Shown here piece by piece: positions 1-8,476 of a stretch of 64,000 nt of DNA. How positions within the stretch are numbered: the first letter of the stretch is position 1; each line of letters begins with the position of its first letter. Both the position numbers and the translations under genes were made by a program. The notes under the pieces are model-generated. The model was not told the origin of the DNA. It did not search any database and saw only the letters and a list, made by a program, of their open reading frames with translations. The DNA is from Chitinophaga sancti (lineage in GTDB: Bacteria; Bacteroidota; Bacteroidia; Chitinophagales; Chitinophagaceae), in assembly GCF_034424315.1 (NCBI RefSeq), contig NZ_CP139972.1, forward strand, positions 4,154,001-4,218,000. Direction: 5' to 3'.

Positions 1-1490
1 TCTTGTCTTCTATACCCCTCAAAAATGAATTCACGGCCCAATTCAGCCAGCAGTTCATCCATTGTAAGTGTAGAAGTCGTATAAGCATGTGTAGGCCAGT
101 CAGCAGCACTATAAGCACGTTTTTTGACAGTATTTACCAGGTCAACTGCTTCCTGTGTAGCTACACCGCCATTCTTACGCATGATCGCTTCGGCTTTCAC
201 CAAGTAAATCCATGACAGGCGATATACAGCCCAGTCACAGCTACGATAACTTGGATCTGTCAACGGACCAAGTCTGTATTTATTAAAGCGCACCCCGCTG
301 TTTTCTTCACCCTGGGTCATATCAGAAACAGTACTACCCTGTGCATTCTTACGAATGTTATCCACAAACACCAGCTGCTTACCATCGTATTCATTACCAC
401 CACTACAAATCACCGGCAGGGTATCAGCAGAGCCATATTTCCACTGTGGGCCTATCAGCATCCATTCCTTCTTACGTTTATCAGCATCTTCAAATGTTGT
501 ATACACACCCGGTATTACCACTACCCCATCATTACCATTGATCGGATTACCGTTTATCTGCCCCTGGTTAAAGTGATAGAAGTCACCAGGCCACTGTGGT
601 GCAAAACTGGAAACAATATAATCATAGGCGATAGAGAAGATAATTTCCTTTGACAGATCATTATTTGGCTTGTAAGTATCTGTTAAATTCGTATCCAGTA
701 CCAGCGCACCATTCATACCACCAGCAGTATTGTTAATGAGCGCATCGCAGGCTGCAATACAATCATCCCAGCGTGCAGTACCAGACCACTTTTCTGCATT
801 CAGGTACAATTCTGCCAGCATGGCATAACCACCGGCTTTTGACATACGACCCAATAAAGCTTTTGACAAAGCAGGACTCTTATCAAGATTATCCTTTATC
901 TCCTTCTCAACAAAAGCAAACACTTCTGCACGAGGCTTTGTTTCAGGACTGAGAGGGTTACCTACTTTAGTAATGATTGGGAAATTACCGAAGAGATCTA
1001 ACAGGCGCACATAGTGAAAAGCACGCAGCAGGCGCAGTTCACCCGTGAAACCATCCTTTTCTTCCTGTGTAAGCCCCATTGCGCCCGCATCACGATCTTC
1101 GATATTACCGATGGCATCATTACAAAATCCAAGACCCTGCCATATCAGGCTCCAGCATCTATCAACGGTGGCTTCATCCACCATCCAGGTATGGTAGTGC
1201 AAACGAATCCACTGAGCATTATCATAACCATGACGGCCTTTCTGCGGCCATGCCAGCTGATCGGCAGAAAGTTCGCTCAAACGCCACCAGCCATTCTGAC
1301 CAGGCGTGATCCATGCATTCGCGTGTGTGTATGGTCTGAGCACGGCAGACACAACTTCATTCTTGTTATTATAGAAGTTATTTGTGAGCAGTTCAGAATA
1401 AGCTTTTTCATCCAGGTTGGTACAGCTGTTCTGCAGCAATGGGAGTAAAGCTAAACTTGTATATAGCGCTATCTTTTTAAATCGTTTCAT
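1..1490 (-). CDS. SusD/RagB-family nutrient-binding outer-membrane lipoprotein, 3' end missing
   Basis: The frame opens at 1490 (protein begins MKRFKKIALYTSLALLPLL) and stays open to the window edge, so the C-terminus lies outside. A lipoprotein signal ends at a Cys in LQNSCTNLDEKAYSE, which predicts surface anchoring. The body has SusD features: an early NFYNNKNEVVSAV stretch, the conserved FTGELRLLRAFHYVRLLDLFGNFP helix, and TPR-like helices around SKAGGYAMLAELYLNAEKW. It starts 25 bp after the stop of the SusC gene and is surely co-transcribed with it. SusD proteins lid the SusC channel and bind a glycan or peptide; the ligand cannot be read from this sequence. Confidence 0.9.
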   Translation of the reverse strand, partial: MKRFKKIALYTSLALLPLLQNSCTNLDEKAYSELLTNNFYNNKNEVVSAVLRPYTHANAWITPGQNGWWRLSELSADQLAWPQKGRHGYDNAQWIRLHYHTWMVDEATVDRCWSLIWQGLGFCNDAIGNIEDRDAGAMGLTQEEKDGFTGELRLLRAFHYVRLLDLFGNFPIITKVGNPLSPETKPRAEVFAFVEKEIKDNLDKSPALSKALLGRMSKAGGYAMLAELYLNAEKWSGTARWDDCIAACDALINNTAGGMNGALVLDTNLTDTYKPNNDLSKEIIFSIAYDYIVSSFAPQWPGDFYHFNQGQINGNPINGNDGVVVIPGVYTTFEDADKRKKEWMLIGPQWKYGSADTLPVICSGGNEYDGKQLVFVDNIRKNAQGSTVSDMTQGEENSGVRFNKYRLGPLTDPSYRSCDWAVYRLSWIYLVKAEAIMRKNGGVATQEAVDLVNTVKKRAYSAADWPTHAYTTSTLTMDELLAELGREFIFEGYRRQ

Positions 1491-1515
1491 TCGGCAAGTT
1501 TTAAGTGAGTACATC

Positions 1516-4488
1516 TTAGAATCCTACATTCAATCCAACCATAAAGCCACGGGTACCCATATATGGCGTACGGCTATCTGAAGCATTGATTGCATCAACT
1601 CCTGGGTTCAGACCTGTGTCTCTGATCATGTCAGGATCATTACCTGTGTAATTAGTAATTGTAAACAGGTTAGTAGCTGTGAAGTAGAGCCTCATATTCT
1701 GGATCGTTTTTCTGTTCTTAAACGGAACAGTATAACCAAGGGTCAGCTCATCCAGTTTCATAAAGTTGCCCTTTTCAATGTAGTAGCTGGAATACTGATA
1801 ACCGCCAGTAATATTCCCATTCTTTGTAAATGCTGTTTCCAGTACATTACTAGGCAGGGAAGCCTTGGAACCATAGAACATTTCCATGGTATTGAGGATA
1901 TTGTAACCAAACTTTCCACGCATGAAAGCTCTCAGATCAAAGTTTTTATACCTGAAAGTGTTTGTAAAAGACAGGTATACTTTAGGAACGGCGTTCCCGA
2001 TCACACCAAAATCTTTTTCGCTATCCAGCTGGTCAGCAGAAGCTTTGGTACCATCTGCCTTGTAGAACAACCAATCTCCTGTGCTAGTCAGGCCTGCAAA
2101 ACGTTTACCATAGAAGTTACCAATACGGTCACCTCCGTAAGTACGGATCGCGTCACCCAATGCACCATAACCACCAATGTCGCCATAAGTAACATACTTA
2201 ATTGTATACACAGAATTGGAATAGCGGTCCAGGATATTTCTGGCAGTGCTAAATGCCATATCTACGTTCCAGGAAAACGCTTTCGTTCTTACAGGTACAC
2301 CACTCAGCGTGATCTCTACACCTTTGGAAGATACCTGACCTACGTTTGCATAAATTTCATTGGTTACGAATGAAGGTTGCTGGGTTTTTACATATTCCAA
2401 CAAGTCATTGGTTACACGTTTGTATACATCGATCGCACCGGTAATACGGCCTTTGTAGAAACTGAAGTCAACACCCAGGTTGTATTCTGATTTCTTTTCC
2501 CATTTCAGATCCGGGTTAGGGTTTCTCTTGGGACCATAGGTCTGGCGCCAAACACCATCCGGATTCAGATAGGTACCACCTGTACTCATGGTTACAAGGG
2601 AGGCATAGTTATCGATACCAGAGTTACCAGTCACACCGTAACCAGCTCTTACTTTCAGTTCATCAAGAAAAGTAAGTCCCTGCATAAATGCTTCATCACG
2701 CATGTTCCAACCGATGGACAAGGCAGGGAAATTACCCCACTTGTTGTTCGCACCGAAACGGGAAGAACCTTCATGACGCAGGATCATACTGATCATGTAT
2801 TTATCCTTGTAGTTATAGTTCACCCTACCAAAGAATGCGATGAGCTTATTATCTTTTTTATTGCTGCTCATGCCAGCTTTACCTGCCAGCAATTGGTTAC
2901 CTGTACCAATGTTATCTTCATGGAAGACATCATTTACAAAACCATAGTTGTTAACATCAAAAGTTTTTTCAAATTCATAGCGGTAGCTATACCCACCAAT
3001 CGCGGTGATAGTATGGTTCTTATTAATAGTAGCACTATATTCCAGGGTCGGCTCTACAGCATATTTTATATTCAGAAAAGAAGATTGCCAGGCATAACCA
3101 CTGGAATCATAGTTTTCAACTGATGTCTCAGACATCATATCAGCATAGCCACTTTCATTATAACTATCGCGGGTAACAGCGCCAAAAATGGATGCTTTCA
3201 AACCTTTTATGAGATTCAGTGATACCTTGGCATCACCTGAAGTCGTTTGCTGCAGACGGATGTCAGTTTCCTGGTTTATCCTGGCGAGTTCATTTGTACT
3301 CGTTTGTTCAAAATAATAAGAACCATCTTTGTTATAGGGAGAATAAGTAGGGTTGAAAGTATAGTATCCCTGCAGGTTACCTCCATCTGTGAGCAAATTT
3401 GCTTTATTGAAGTTGGTCGCCAGGTTGATCTGCGCGGTCAGCCGATCATCCAATCCCTTCGATGTAATGCTCAAACGCCCACCGTATTGCTGGCGTTCAT
3501 TTGCTTTCAGAATACCTTGCTGGTTCAGGTAATACAAGCTGGCGCGGTAGTTAGACTGATCATTACCACCAGAGAAGGCCAGGTTATGATTCTGTGTTAA
3601 GTTATCGTGATTCACCAGCAGGTCTACGAAATCAGTTCTGTAACCTTTATCAGTCGCATTGATTTCACCATCAGCTATTTTTGCTGCATATTCATCTGCT
3701 GTGAGGAATTTTGGAATGCGATATTTAAATTCCTTTCGGAAGTAATTATTATAAGTTACGCGGGCAGGTCCTTTTGTACCTTTTTTGGTGGTCACAATGA
3801 TCACACCCCCATTCGCCTGCGTACCATAGATTGCTGCCGCAGAACCATCTTTCAGTACAGAGAAACCCGCAATATCATCCTGTTGTAACAGATCAAGATT
3901 ACCACCGGGAATACCATCGATAATTACAAGGGGAGACATCGTACCTGTAAACGAAGTGATACCACGCAACTGAATAGCTGGACTGGTATTAGGGTTAGAG
4001 CCACCGATACGGGAAATCTGGAGACCTGCTACTTTACCCTGGATCAGATCAAGTGCATTACGTGCACCACTCTGGCGGAAATCGGCAGCAGTAATAGCGG
4101 TAATAGAGGAAGTCACTTCCTGTTTCTTTTGCGTACCATACCCTACTACTATCACATCTTTCAGTGATGTTACGTCAGAACTTAAATTAATATTAACAAT
4201 GTTCGAAGCGCCTAATGGCATTTCTTCCGTTTTATAACCTACAAAAGTAAACACCAGCGTCACATTGCCACTGGGAACATTCAGGGTATAAGTACCGTCT
4301 GTTCTCGTCTGGGTGCCTATCGTAGCACCCTTCACCTGCACGGTCACACCGGGTAAAGGACTATGTCCACTCACATCCAAAACCTTTCCGGTAATGGTGC
4401 GGGACTGGGAAAATGCCAGCATGGAGAGGAGTAACATCCATATACTGTGCAGGCATATCCGAGAAAGAAATAGTAATCTTCTCTTCAT
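1516..4488 (-). CDS. SusC/RagA-family TonB-dependent transporter (990 aa)
   Basis: Outer-membrane importer that partners the SusD protein just downstream. Visible parts: a signal peptide (about residues 1-28), a carboxypeptidase-D-like regulatory domain (ITGKVLDVSGHSPLPGVTVQVKG, about 30-115), the SusC signature VIVVGYGTQKKQEVTSSI, a plug containing GSAAAIYGTQANGGVIIVTTKKG, and a long beta-barrel ending in aromatic GFMVGLNVGF. It has no STN domain, unlike the second SusC here, so direct sigma/anti-sigma signalling is not expected. Length is usual for the family. The start at 4488 is the Met directly before the basic and hydrophobic signal segment. No clear -7 element was found upstream. Confidence 0.95.
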   Translation of the reverse strand: MKRRLLFLSRICLHSIWMLLLSMLAFSQSRTITGKVLDVSGHSPLPGVTVQVKGATIGTQTRTDGTYTLNVPSGNVTLVFTFVGYKTEEMPLGASNIVNINLSSDVTSLKDVIVVGYGTQKKQEVTSSITAITAADFRQSGARNALDLIQGKVAGLQISRIGGSNPNTSPAIQLRGITSFTGTMSPLVIIDGIPGGNLDLLQQDDIAGFSVLKDGSAAAIYGTQANGGVIIVTTKKGTKGPARVTYNNYFRKEFKYRIPKFLTADEYAAKIADGEINATDKGYRTDFVDLLVNHDNLTQNHNLAFSGGNDQSNYRASLYYLNQQGILKANERQQYGGRLSITSKGLDDRLTAQINLATNFNKANLLTDGGNLQGYYTFNPTYSPYNKDGSYYFEQTSTNELARINQETDIRLQQTTSGDAKVSLNLIKGLKASIFGAVTRDSYNESGYADMMSETSVENYDSSGYAWQSSFLNIKYAVEPTLEYSATINKNHTITAIGGYSYRYEFEKTFDVNNYGFVNDVFHEDNIGTGNQLLAGKAGMSSNKKDNKLIAFFGRVNYNYKDKYMISMILRHEGSSRFGANNKWGNFPALSIGWNMRDEAFMQGLTFLDELKVRAGYGVTGNSGIDNYASLVTMSTGGTYLNPDGVWRQTYGPKRNPNPDLKWEKKSEYNLGVDFSFYKGRITGAIDVYKRVTNDLLEYVKTQQPSFVTNEIYANVGQVSSKGVEITLSGVPVRTKAFSWNVDMAFSTARNILDRYSNSVYTIKYVTYGDIGGYGALGDAIRTYGGDRIGNFYGKRFAGLTSTGDWLFYKADGTKASADQLDSEKDFGVIGNAVPKVYLSFTNTFRYKNFDLRAFMRGKFGYNILNTMEMFYGSKASLPSNVLETAFTKNGNITGGYQYSSYYIEKGNFMKLDELTLGYTVPFKNRKTIQNMRLYFTATNLFTITNYTGNDPDMIRDTGLNPGVDAINASDSRTPYMGTRGFMVGLNVGF

Positions 4489-5127
4489 ATACTTGGATTT
4501 TGGTATTAAGCAGATCTATTAAGTAATTCCTTTTAAAGTTGGCACATACTTCCCCCGTTTCACTGCAATTCATTTCTGCAGCAAAACAATTATTGGTTGG
4601 AAAAAAGCAATACATTCCCTGTACGCCGAATAGCTTTTTCAGCGCTTACAGTTGCAATTAAAATGATACATGAAATTCCCTTGTCACAGCTGCTAATAGC
4701 AGTGGACAAAAGCTTTTAGTTTAGTTCGACACATCAATAACAGTACTCACACAGTAATCGGTCTTTCAATCCGCACATATTGTTTGAAAATAAACTGGCA
4801 GGTATTACGCAGATTCAATCATCATCTCCATTTAGATTTTAGTTCGGTTAAAATGACTGATTAAAAACAATGTAACTTACAAGTTCAATAACGTTGATTA
4901 ATAATATACTGTCTACAAGCTTTATCTATTACTTTGCTACTTTCCAATACGACATCAGTTCTTTGTTCAGTGCCTCCGAATAGCTAACCGGTAGTAAAAA
5001 TAGAGAAGTTTTTCACAATCCAAAACTGATAAGCCGAGTTTTAAATTGTGTTAACAATGTTTAAAATTCATTAACAATTAGGCGCTTAGACATAAAGCAC
5101 GTGAAATTCATAATATGTCCATTAACG
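4489..5127. other. AT-rich intergenic region upstream of susC
   Basis: This stretch of about 640 bp has no credible gene. It must contain the promoter of the SusC/SusD pair and the 3' region of the DinB-like gene. I found no exact TAnnTTTG on the minus strand and no strong hairpin. Short repeats of the TTAACAAT type occur near 5050-5090. Confidence 0.5.
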
Positions 5128-5637
5128 TTATAACTGATGCTTTAAGATTTTTATTGTAACAAGTAACTGGCCGGTATGACGCATTGTATGTTCTGCTGAA
5201 TGGAATAATAAACCACCGAGTGTAGTGGGAATTTGCTTTCTGCCAACGCCGCGGGGTACAGCAAGTGCATATTCTTCGGTGGCCCGCAATCTGGCAAGAC
5301 TAATCGTGATCTGTGCATCGAGTGCAGCAAGCAGGGAATGTAATGAAATATGTGCCTGCTTTTTGCCCTCAGCAGCAAGATCGTTCAGCTGGGCTTCGGT
5401 GAGAGATTTGGATTCCGCATAGGTAAAAAGACGATCCAGCACACCCCTGATATGTTGAAGATGAAAAGCGACAGAAGCACAGTCGAAGGGGGTATCCCAT
5501 AGTTTAGATGCAGGGAAATCTTTGAGGTGAGCATGAATTTCTTCCTGTGCCTGCAGGAGTGCATGTGCTACGGGTTGGAGCAGGGAGGGGATGCCGGCAA
5601 TGGGGCCGCGCATCCAGACTTCAAGTTGCTGGCTCAT
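5128..5637 (-). CDS. DinB-superfamily four-helix protein (169 aa)
   Basis: Small cytosolic protein of the DinB/YfiT-like fold, a family of putative metal-dependent enzymes (some are thiol transferases). Visible support: length close to the family norm, His residues in VAFHLQHIRGVLDRL (about 58-70), and the C-terminal GLLFHSAEHTMRHTGQLL segment, which supplies the second and third His of the usual three-His metal site. The substrate is unknown. It stands alone between the SusC promoter region and a bidirectional terminator, so it is probably monocistronic. Confidence 0.8.
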   Translation of the reverse strand: MSQQLEVWMRGPIAGIPSLLQPVAHALLQAQEEIHAHLKDFPASKLWDTPFDCASVAFHLQHIRGVLDRLFTYAESKSLTEAQLNDLAAEGKKQAHISLHSLLAALDAQITISLARLRATEEYALAVPRGVGRKQIPTTLGGLLFHSAEHTMRHTGQLLVTIKILKHQL

Positions 5638-5667
5638 AAATTAATCGTTTACTGAAACAAGTATACT

Positions 5668-5699
5668 AAAAAAAACGCCCCGGTTGGGGCGTTTTTTTT
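5668..5699. terminator. Bidirectional intrinsic terminator
   Basis: The stem CGCCCC/GGGGCG (5676-5681 with 5686-5691) with loop GGTT is flanked by eight A and eight T. It works in either direction, and it overlaps the stop codon of the sialidase-like gene, which it most likely terminates. Confidence 0.9.
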
Positions 5700-6735
5700 A
5701 TAACCTGATGACCACATGTTTAATATTCTTCCTATCATATGTATAGCTAATATGTATCTCTCCATTCTTCCCTTCTATCACCGCCGGATAACTAAACTCT
5801 CCTTTCGGATGCTTTTCCAGCTCATACACATCTTCCCAATGTTCCCCATCCTTTGAGACACCTACCCGCAGCTCATTCCTGCCATCGGACCAGTCTTTTC
5901 CACTCACTGCCGGATTATAGATCAGCACATGCAGTCCACTCTTCAGTGTAACGGCATCAATACCACTATTAGGATTCAGCATCTCCTGTTTTCTCAACGG
6001 AGACCAGGTCACCCCATTATCTGCAGACCAGCTCTCCACGATCGCATTCTGCCTGCTCCTGCATAGCATCTGGAGCTTATTGCCAGGATGAAAAAGTATG
6101 GTAGGTTGTATCACACCAAAAGTATCGCAATCGAGGTTTACGCGTCTCCAATGCTTTCCATTTATATCAGAAAACTCTACATGTACATGCCAGCTCTTTT
6201 CATCCAGGCTTTCCGTACTGGAAGGATGCAGCAATAACCCATTTGACAATAAAACAGGCTTATTTCTAATAGGCCCCAAAATACTATCCGGCAATGCGAG
6301 GGCCTTAGACCAGGTTTTGCCATTGTTTTTAGAAGTCTTCATTACCCCCCACCATTCCCGTGGATTAGGTCCTACCTTATAAAATAATAACAACACCCCT
6401 TTCTTATTAGTATATAGCACCGGATTCCAGGCCGCATACCTGGTGGAATCATTCACCACTCCATCAGCTACCACCACAGGGGCAGACCATTTACCATTCG
6501 CATATATTGCGGTATAAATACATACATCCTTTGCACTCTCCCGGCTGCCTCCAAACCACGACATCATTAACCGGCCATCTGCCAGCTGTGTCATAGTAGA
6601 AGCATGCGCCGCCGGCACCGGAGGCTTTTCCATCACCATTTCCTCTCTTACCAGGCTAGCCTTTTGCTGCGCCATCAGGGGCAATAAGCTACTGAATAAT
6701 AAACATGACAATAACCCTTTCTTCATAGCATTCAT
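5698..6735 (-). CDS. Secreted sialidase-family (BNR repeat) beta-propeller protein (345 aa)
   Basis: Signal peptide at residues 1-22 (ending LLPLMAQQ), then a BNR_2-type propeller. Asp-box-like turns are visible in TSKNNGKTWS, SADNGVTWSP and SKDGEHWED. The opening PVPAAHASTMTQLADGRLMMSWFGGSRE is typical of bacterial sialidase-like proteins annotated as exo-alpha-sialidases, and Arg in GPIRNKPVLLSNG fits the carboxylate-binding arginines. Many members of this branch act on other sugars or are uncharacterised, so sialic acid specificity is not established. It follows the SusC/SusD operon across an overlapping terminator and promoter, which suggests an independently expressed accessory gene. Confidence 0.75.
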   Translation of the reverse strand: MNAMKKGLLSCLLFSSLLPLMAQQKASLVREEMVMEKPPVPAAHASTMTQLADGRLMMSWFGGSRESAKDVCIYTAIYANGKWSAPVVVADGVVNDSTRYAAWNPVLYTNKKGVLLLFYKVGPNPREWWGVMKTSKNNGKTWSKALALPDSILGPIRNKPVLLSNGLLLHPSSTESLDEKSWHVHVEFSDINGKHWRRVNLDCDTFGVIQPTILFHPGNKLQMLCRSRQNAIVESWSADNGVTWSPLRKQEMLNPNSGIDAVTLKSGLHVLIYNPAVSGKDWSDGRNELRVGVSKDGEHWEDVYELEKHPKGEFSYPAVIEGKNGEIHISYTYDRKNIKHVVIRL

Positions 6736-6744
6736 TTAAAAACA

Positions 6745-6780
6745 GGAAGGCCACAAAGATAAAAATCCTTGCGGCCTTCC
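6745..6780 (-). terminator. Terminator of the second SusC/SusD operon
   Basis: A 16-bp stem pairs 6745-6760 with 6765-6780 around an AAAA loop, with G-U pairs in the inner half on the transcribed strand. On the minus strand it is followed by TGTTTTTAAA. It lies just after the SusD stop at 6806 and contains the -7 element of the next gene. Confidence 0.8.
6754..6761 (-). promoter_or_regulatory. Candidate -7 promoter element of the sialidase-like gene
   Basis: The minus strand reads TATCTTTG, an exact match to the Bacteroidota -7 consensus TAnnTTTG, 19 bp before the start codon. It lies inside the terminator stem of the upstream operon. Confidence 0.5.
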
Positions 6781-6805
6781 ACCATCTAAATTATAAGTGC
6801 GGTTA

Positions 6806-8449
6806 TTATTTTACATCCCAGAAGATTTTAGTGTCTCTGGTATCTTTTGACTGTACATCTTTATAACTTGTGTTATAACCCTTCTCACTACCCGGATAAG
6901 TGAACCTCGTTGGAGGTAATACATAAATACCGTCGGTAGCCTGCCAAATCGTAATCTGTGGATATTTGGTCCTACGGTATTCAGCCCATGCCTGTCCACA
7001 CTGGGTAAAGCCATATGCTAACCATTTCTGTGTCCAGATCTTACCCAGTTTTTCCTGGGAAGTACCTGTGTAAGCAATTGCAGCTTTGGCCATAAATGCA
7101 TCTACATCAGCTGTAGATGGCTGTGTGAGAGACTCATACTGGGTAGTATTCGTAGCGTGCAGGTAGTAAGCCAGCGCGACAGCCTGACGAACAGCCAGGT
7201 TATAACTCGCAGCAGCAGTACCACCGGATAATCCCCAACGCTCAAAAGCTTCTGCTTTCAGGAAGTTGGTTTCAGCTGCACTCATCATGATACCTGGCAG
7301 GTGAGAGTTGAAACGGTAAGTGGTAGAGTCAATAGTAGAAAAGTAGTTGATACTGTCATTCTGTTCTGTTTCTGTCCATTGCTGAGACATCGCCCTGAAT
7401 TGAGCATTCGGATAAAACACCTTGTTAACAGTATTGCCCCACTTATCAAACATCATCGGAATACGTGGATCATTCACCGGCAACATCACTGTATTCAACA
7501 TATAGTCAGGCGCTGCATGTGCATGGATTTCAGTAAATGCATTGCTCAGGTTGTTGGTATAGTTTGTCAGCGGGAAAATCAGAACGTCAGTATTATATGG
7601 GCTATAGTTGTCACCTACACCATCCCCATCCACCAGCGGATACTGCAGTGGATTGGCCAATATTTCCTGGATCTCACTCTTTGCCCTGTCTTCATTTACA
7701 AAAGACTGGCGCATCAGATAACGTAAACGCAGGGAGTTGATATAACGACGCCATTTGCTCAGGCTACCATGATTCACAAAATCCTGGTTAGTGAAAGCAG
7801 ATGTTGCTACGGTATTCAGGGTCGCAGCTGCAAACCAGTCTGCCATTTCCTTCAACTGCGTCAGTACGGTATCATACACTTCAACCTGTGAATCAAATTT
7901 AGGATTGGAGATGGTAGCAGATAAATCCAGGCTACCTGCTTCAGAGTATGGAATATCACCGAACATATCTACCATCTGTGCAGCCTGATCCAGTAACAAT
8001 ACTCTACCTGCCATCATAAACACTTCCATGTTTGGACGCTCATCGATAGGCAGTTCTCTGAATAAACGCTGCATCGTGCGATATTGCGCTATAGGGCCAG
8101 ATCCTGACTGGTCATTATTCGCATTGGTACTCGTGTTGTTGGGTGTATAAAAGTCATTCCAGCGATCCTGGATATAACTATCATTCTGGGAATAAGCGTC
8201 CACTGCATTTACGAAAGCAGTACTCTGGCAATACTTACCCATTTGGTTTAACTGCAAAGTACGCAGATCCCAGTATTGGGGGCGAACACGGTTGTTATCC
8301 ATCATTGAGGAAAATAATTTCTCAATAGTAGGATTAGTCGTTTTATCAGGATTTGTATAATATTCCTCCAGCTGCTTTTTACAACCAGACATCGTAATGG
8401 CCAGCGTAATAACACAACCTATATGTAACAAATATTTCTTCATGATCAT
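6806..8449 (-). CDS. SusD/RagB-like outer-membrane lipoprotein (547 aa)
   Basis: Partner of the STN-bearing SusC directly upstream (27 bp apart). The signal MIMKKYLLHIGCVITLAITMSGC ends in a lipobox Cys. The helical body matches the SusD-like_2 type: DNNRVRPQYWDLRTLQLNQMGKYCQS early, RVLLLDQAAQMVDMFGDIPYSEAG, LRLRYLMRQSFVNED, and a C-terminal WAEYRRTKYPQI and LPPTRFTYPGSEK region. This subtype is often annotated as 'SusD/RagB family nutrient-binding outer membrane lipoprotein'. Translation may start at the third codon (8443, MKKYLL), which gives the more usual N-terminus. The ligand is unknown. Confidence 0.92.
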   Translation of the reverse strand: MIMKKYLLHIGCVITLAITMSGCKKQLEEYYTNPDKTTNPTIEKLFSSMMDNNRVRPQYWDLRTLQLNQMGKYCQSTAFVNAVDAYSQNDSYIQDRWNDFYTPNNTSTNANNDQSGSGPIAQYRTMQRLFRELPIDERPNMEVFMMAGRVLLLDQAAQMVDMFGDIPYSEAGSLDLSATISNPKFDSQVEVYDTVLTQLKEMADWFAAATLNTVATSAFTNQDFVNHGSLSKWRRYINSLRLRYLMRQSFVNEDRAKSEIQEILANPLQYPLVDGDGVGDNYSPYNTDVLIFPLTNYTNNLSNAFTEIHAHAAPDYMLNTVMLPVNDPRIPMMFDKWGNTVNKVFYPNAQFRAMSQQWTETEQNDSINYFSTIDSTTYRFNSHLPGIMMSAAETNFLKAEAFERWGLSGGTAAASYNLAVRQAVALAYYLHATNTTQYESLTQPSTADVDAFMAKAAIAYTGTSQEKLGKIWTQKWLAYGFTQCGQAWAEYRRTKYPQITIWQATDGIYVLPPTRFTYPGSEKGYNTSYKDVQSKDTRDTKIFWDVK

Positions 8450-8476
8450 TGTCTGTTTGTTTGGTCTTCAGAATAG

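Noticed and set aside
1014..1448. 144-codon plus-strand frame near the start of the window
   Set aside because: It is antisense to the partial SusD gene, whose lipobox and SusD helices are clear.
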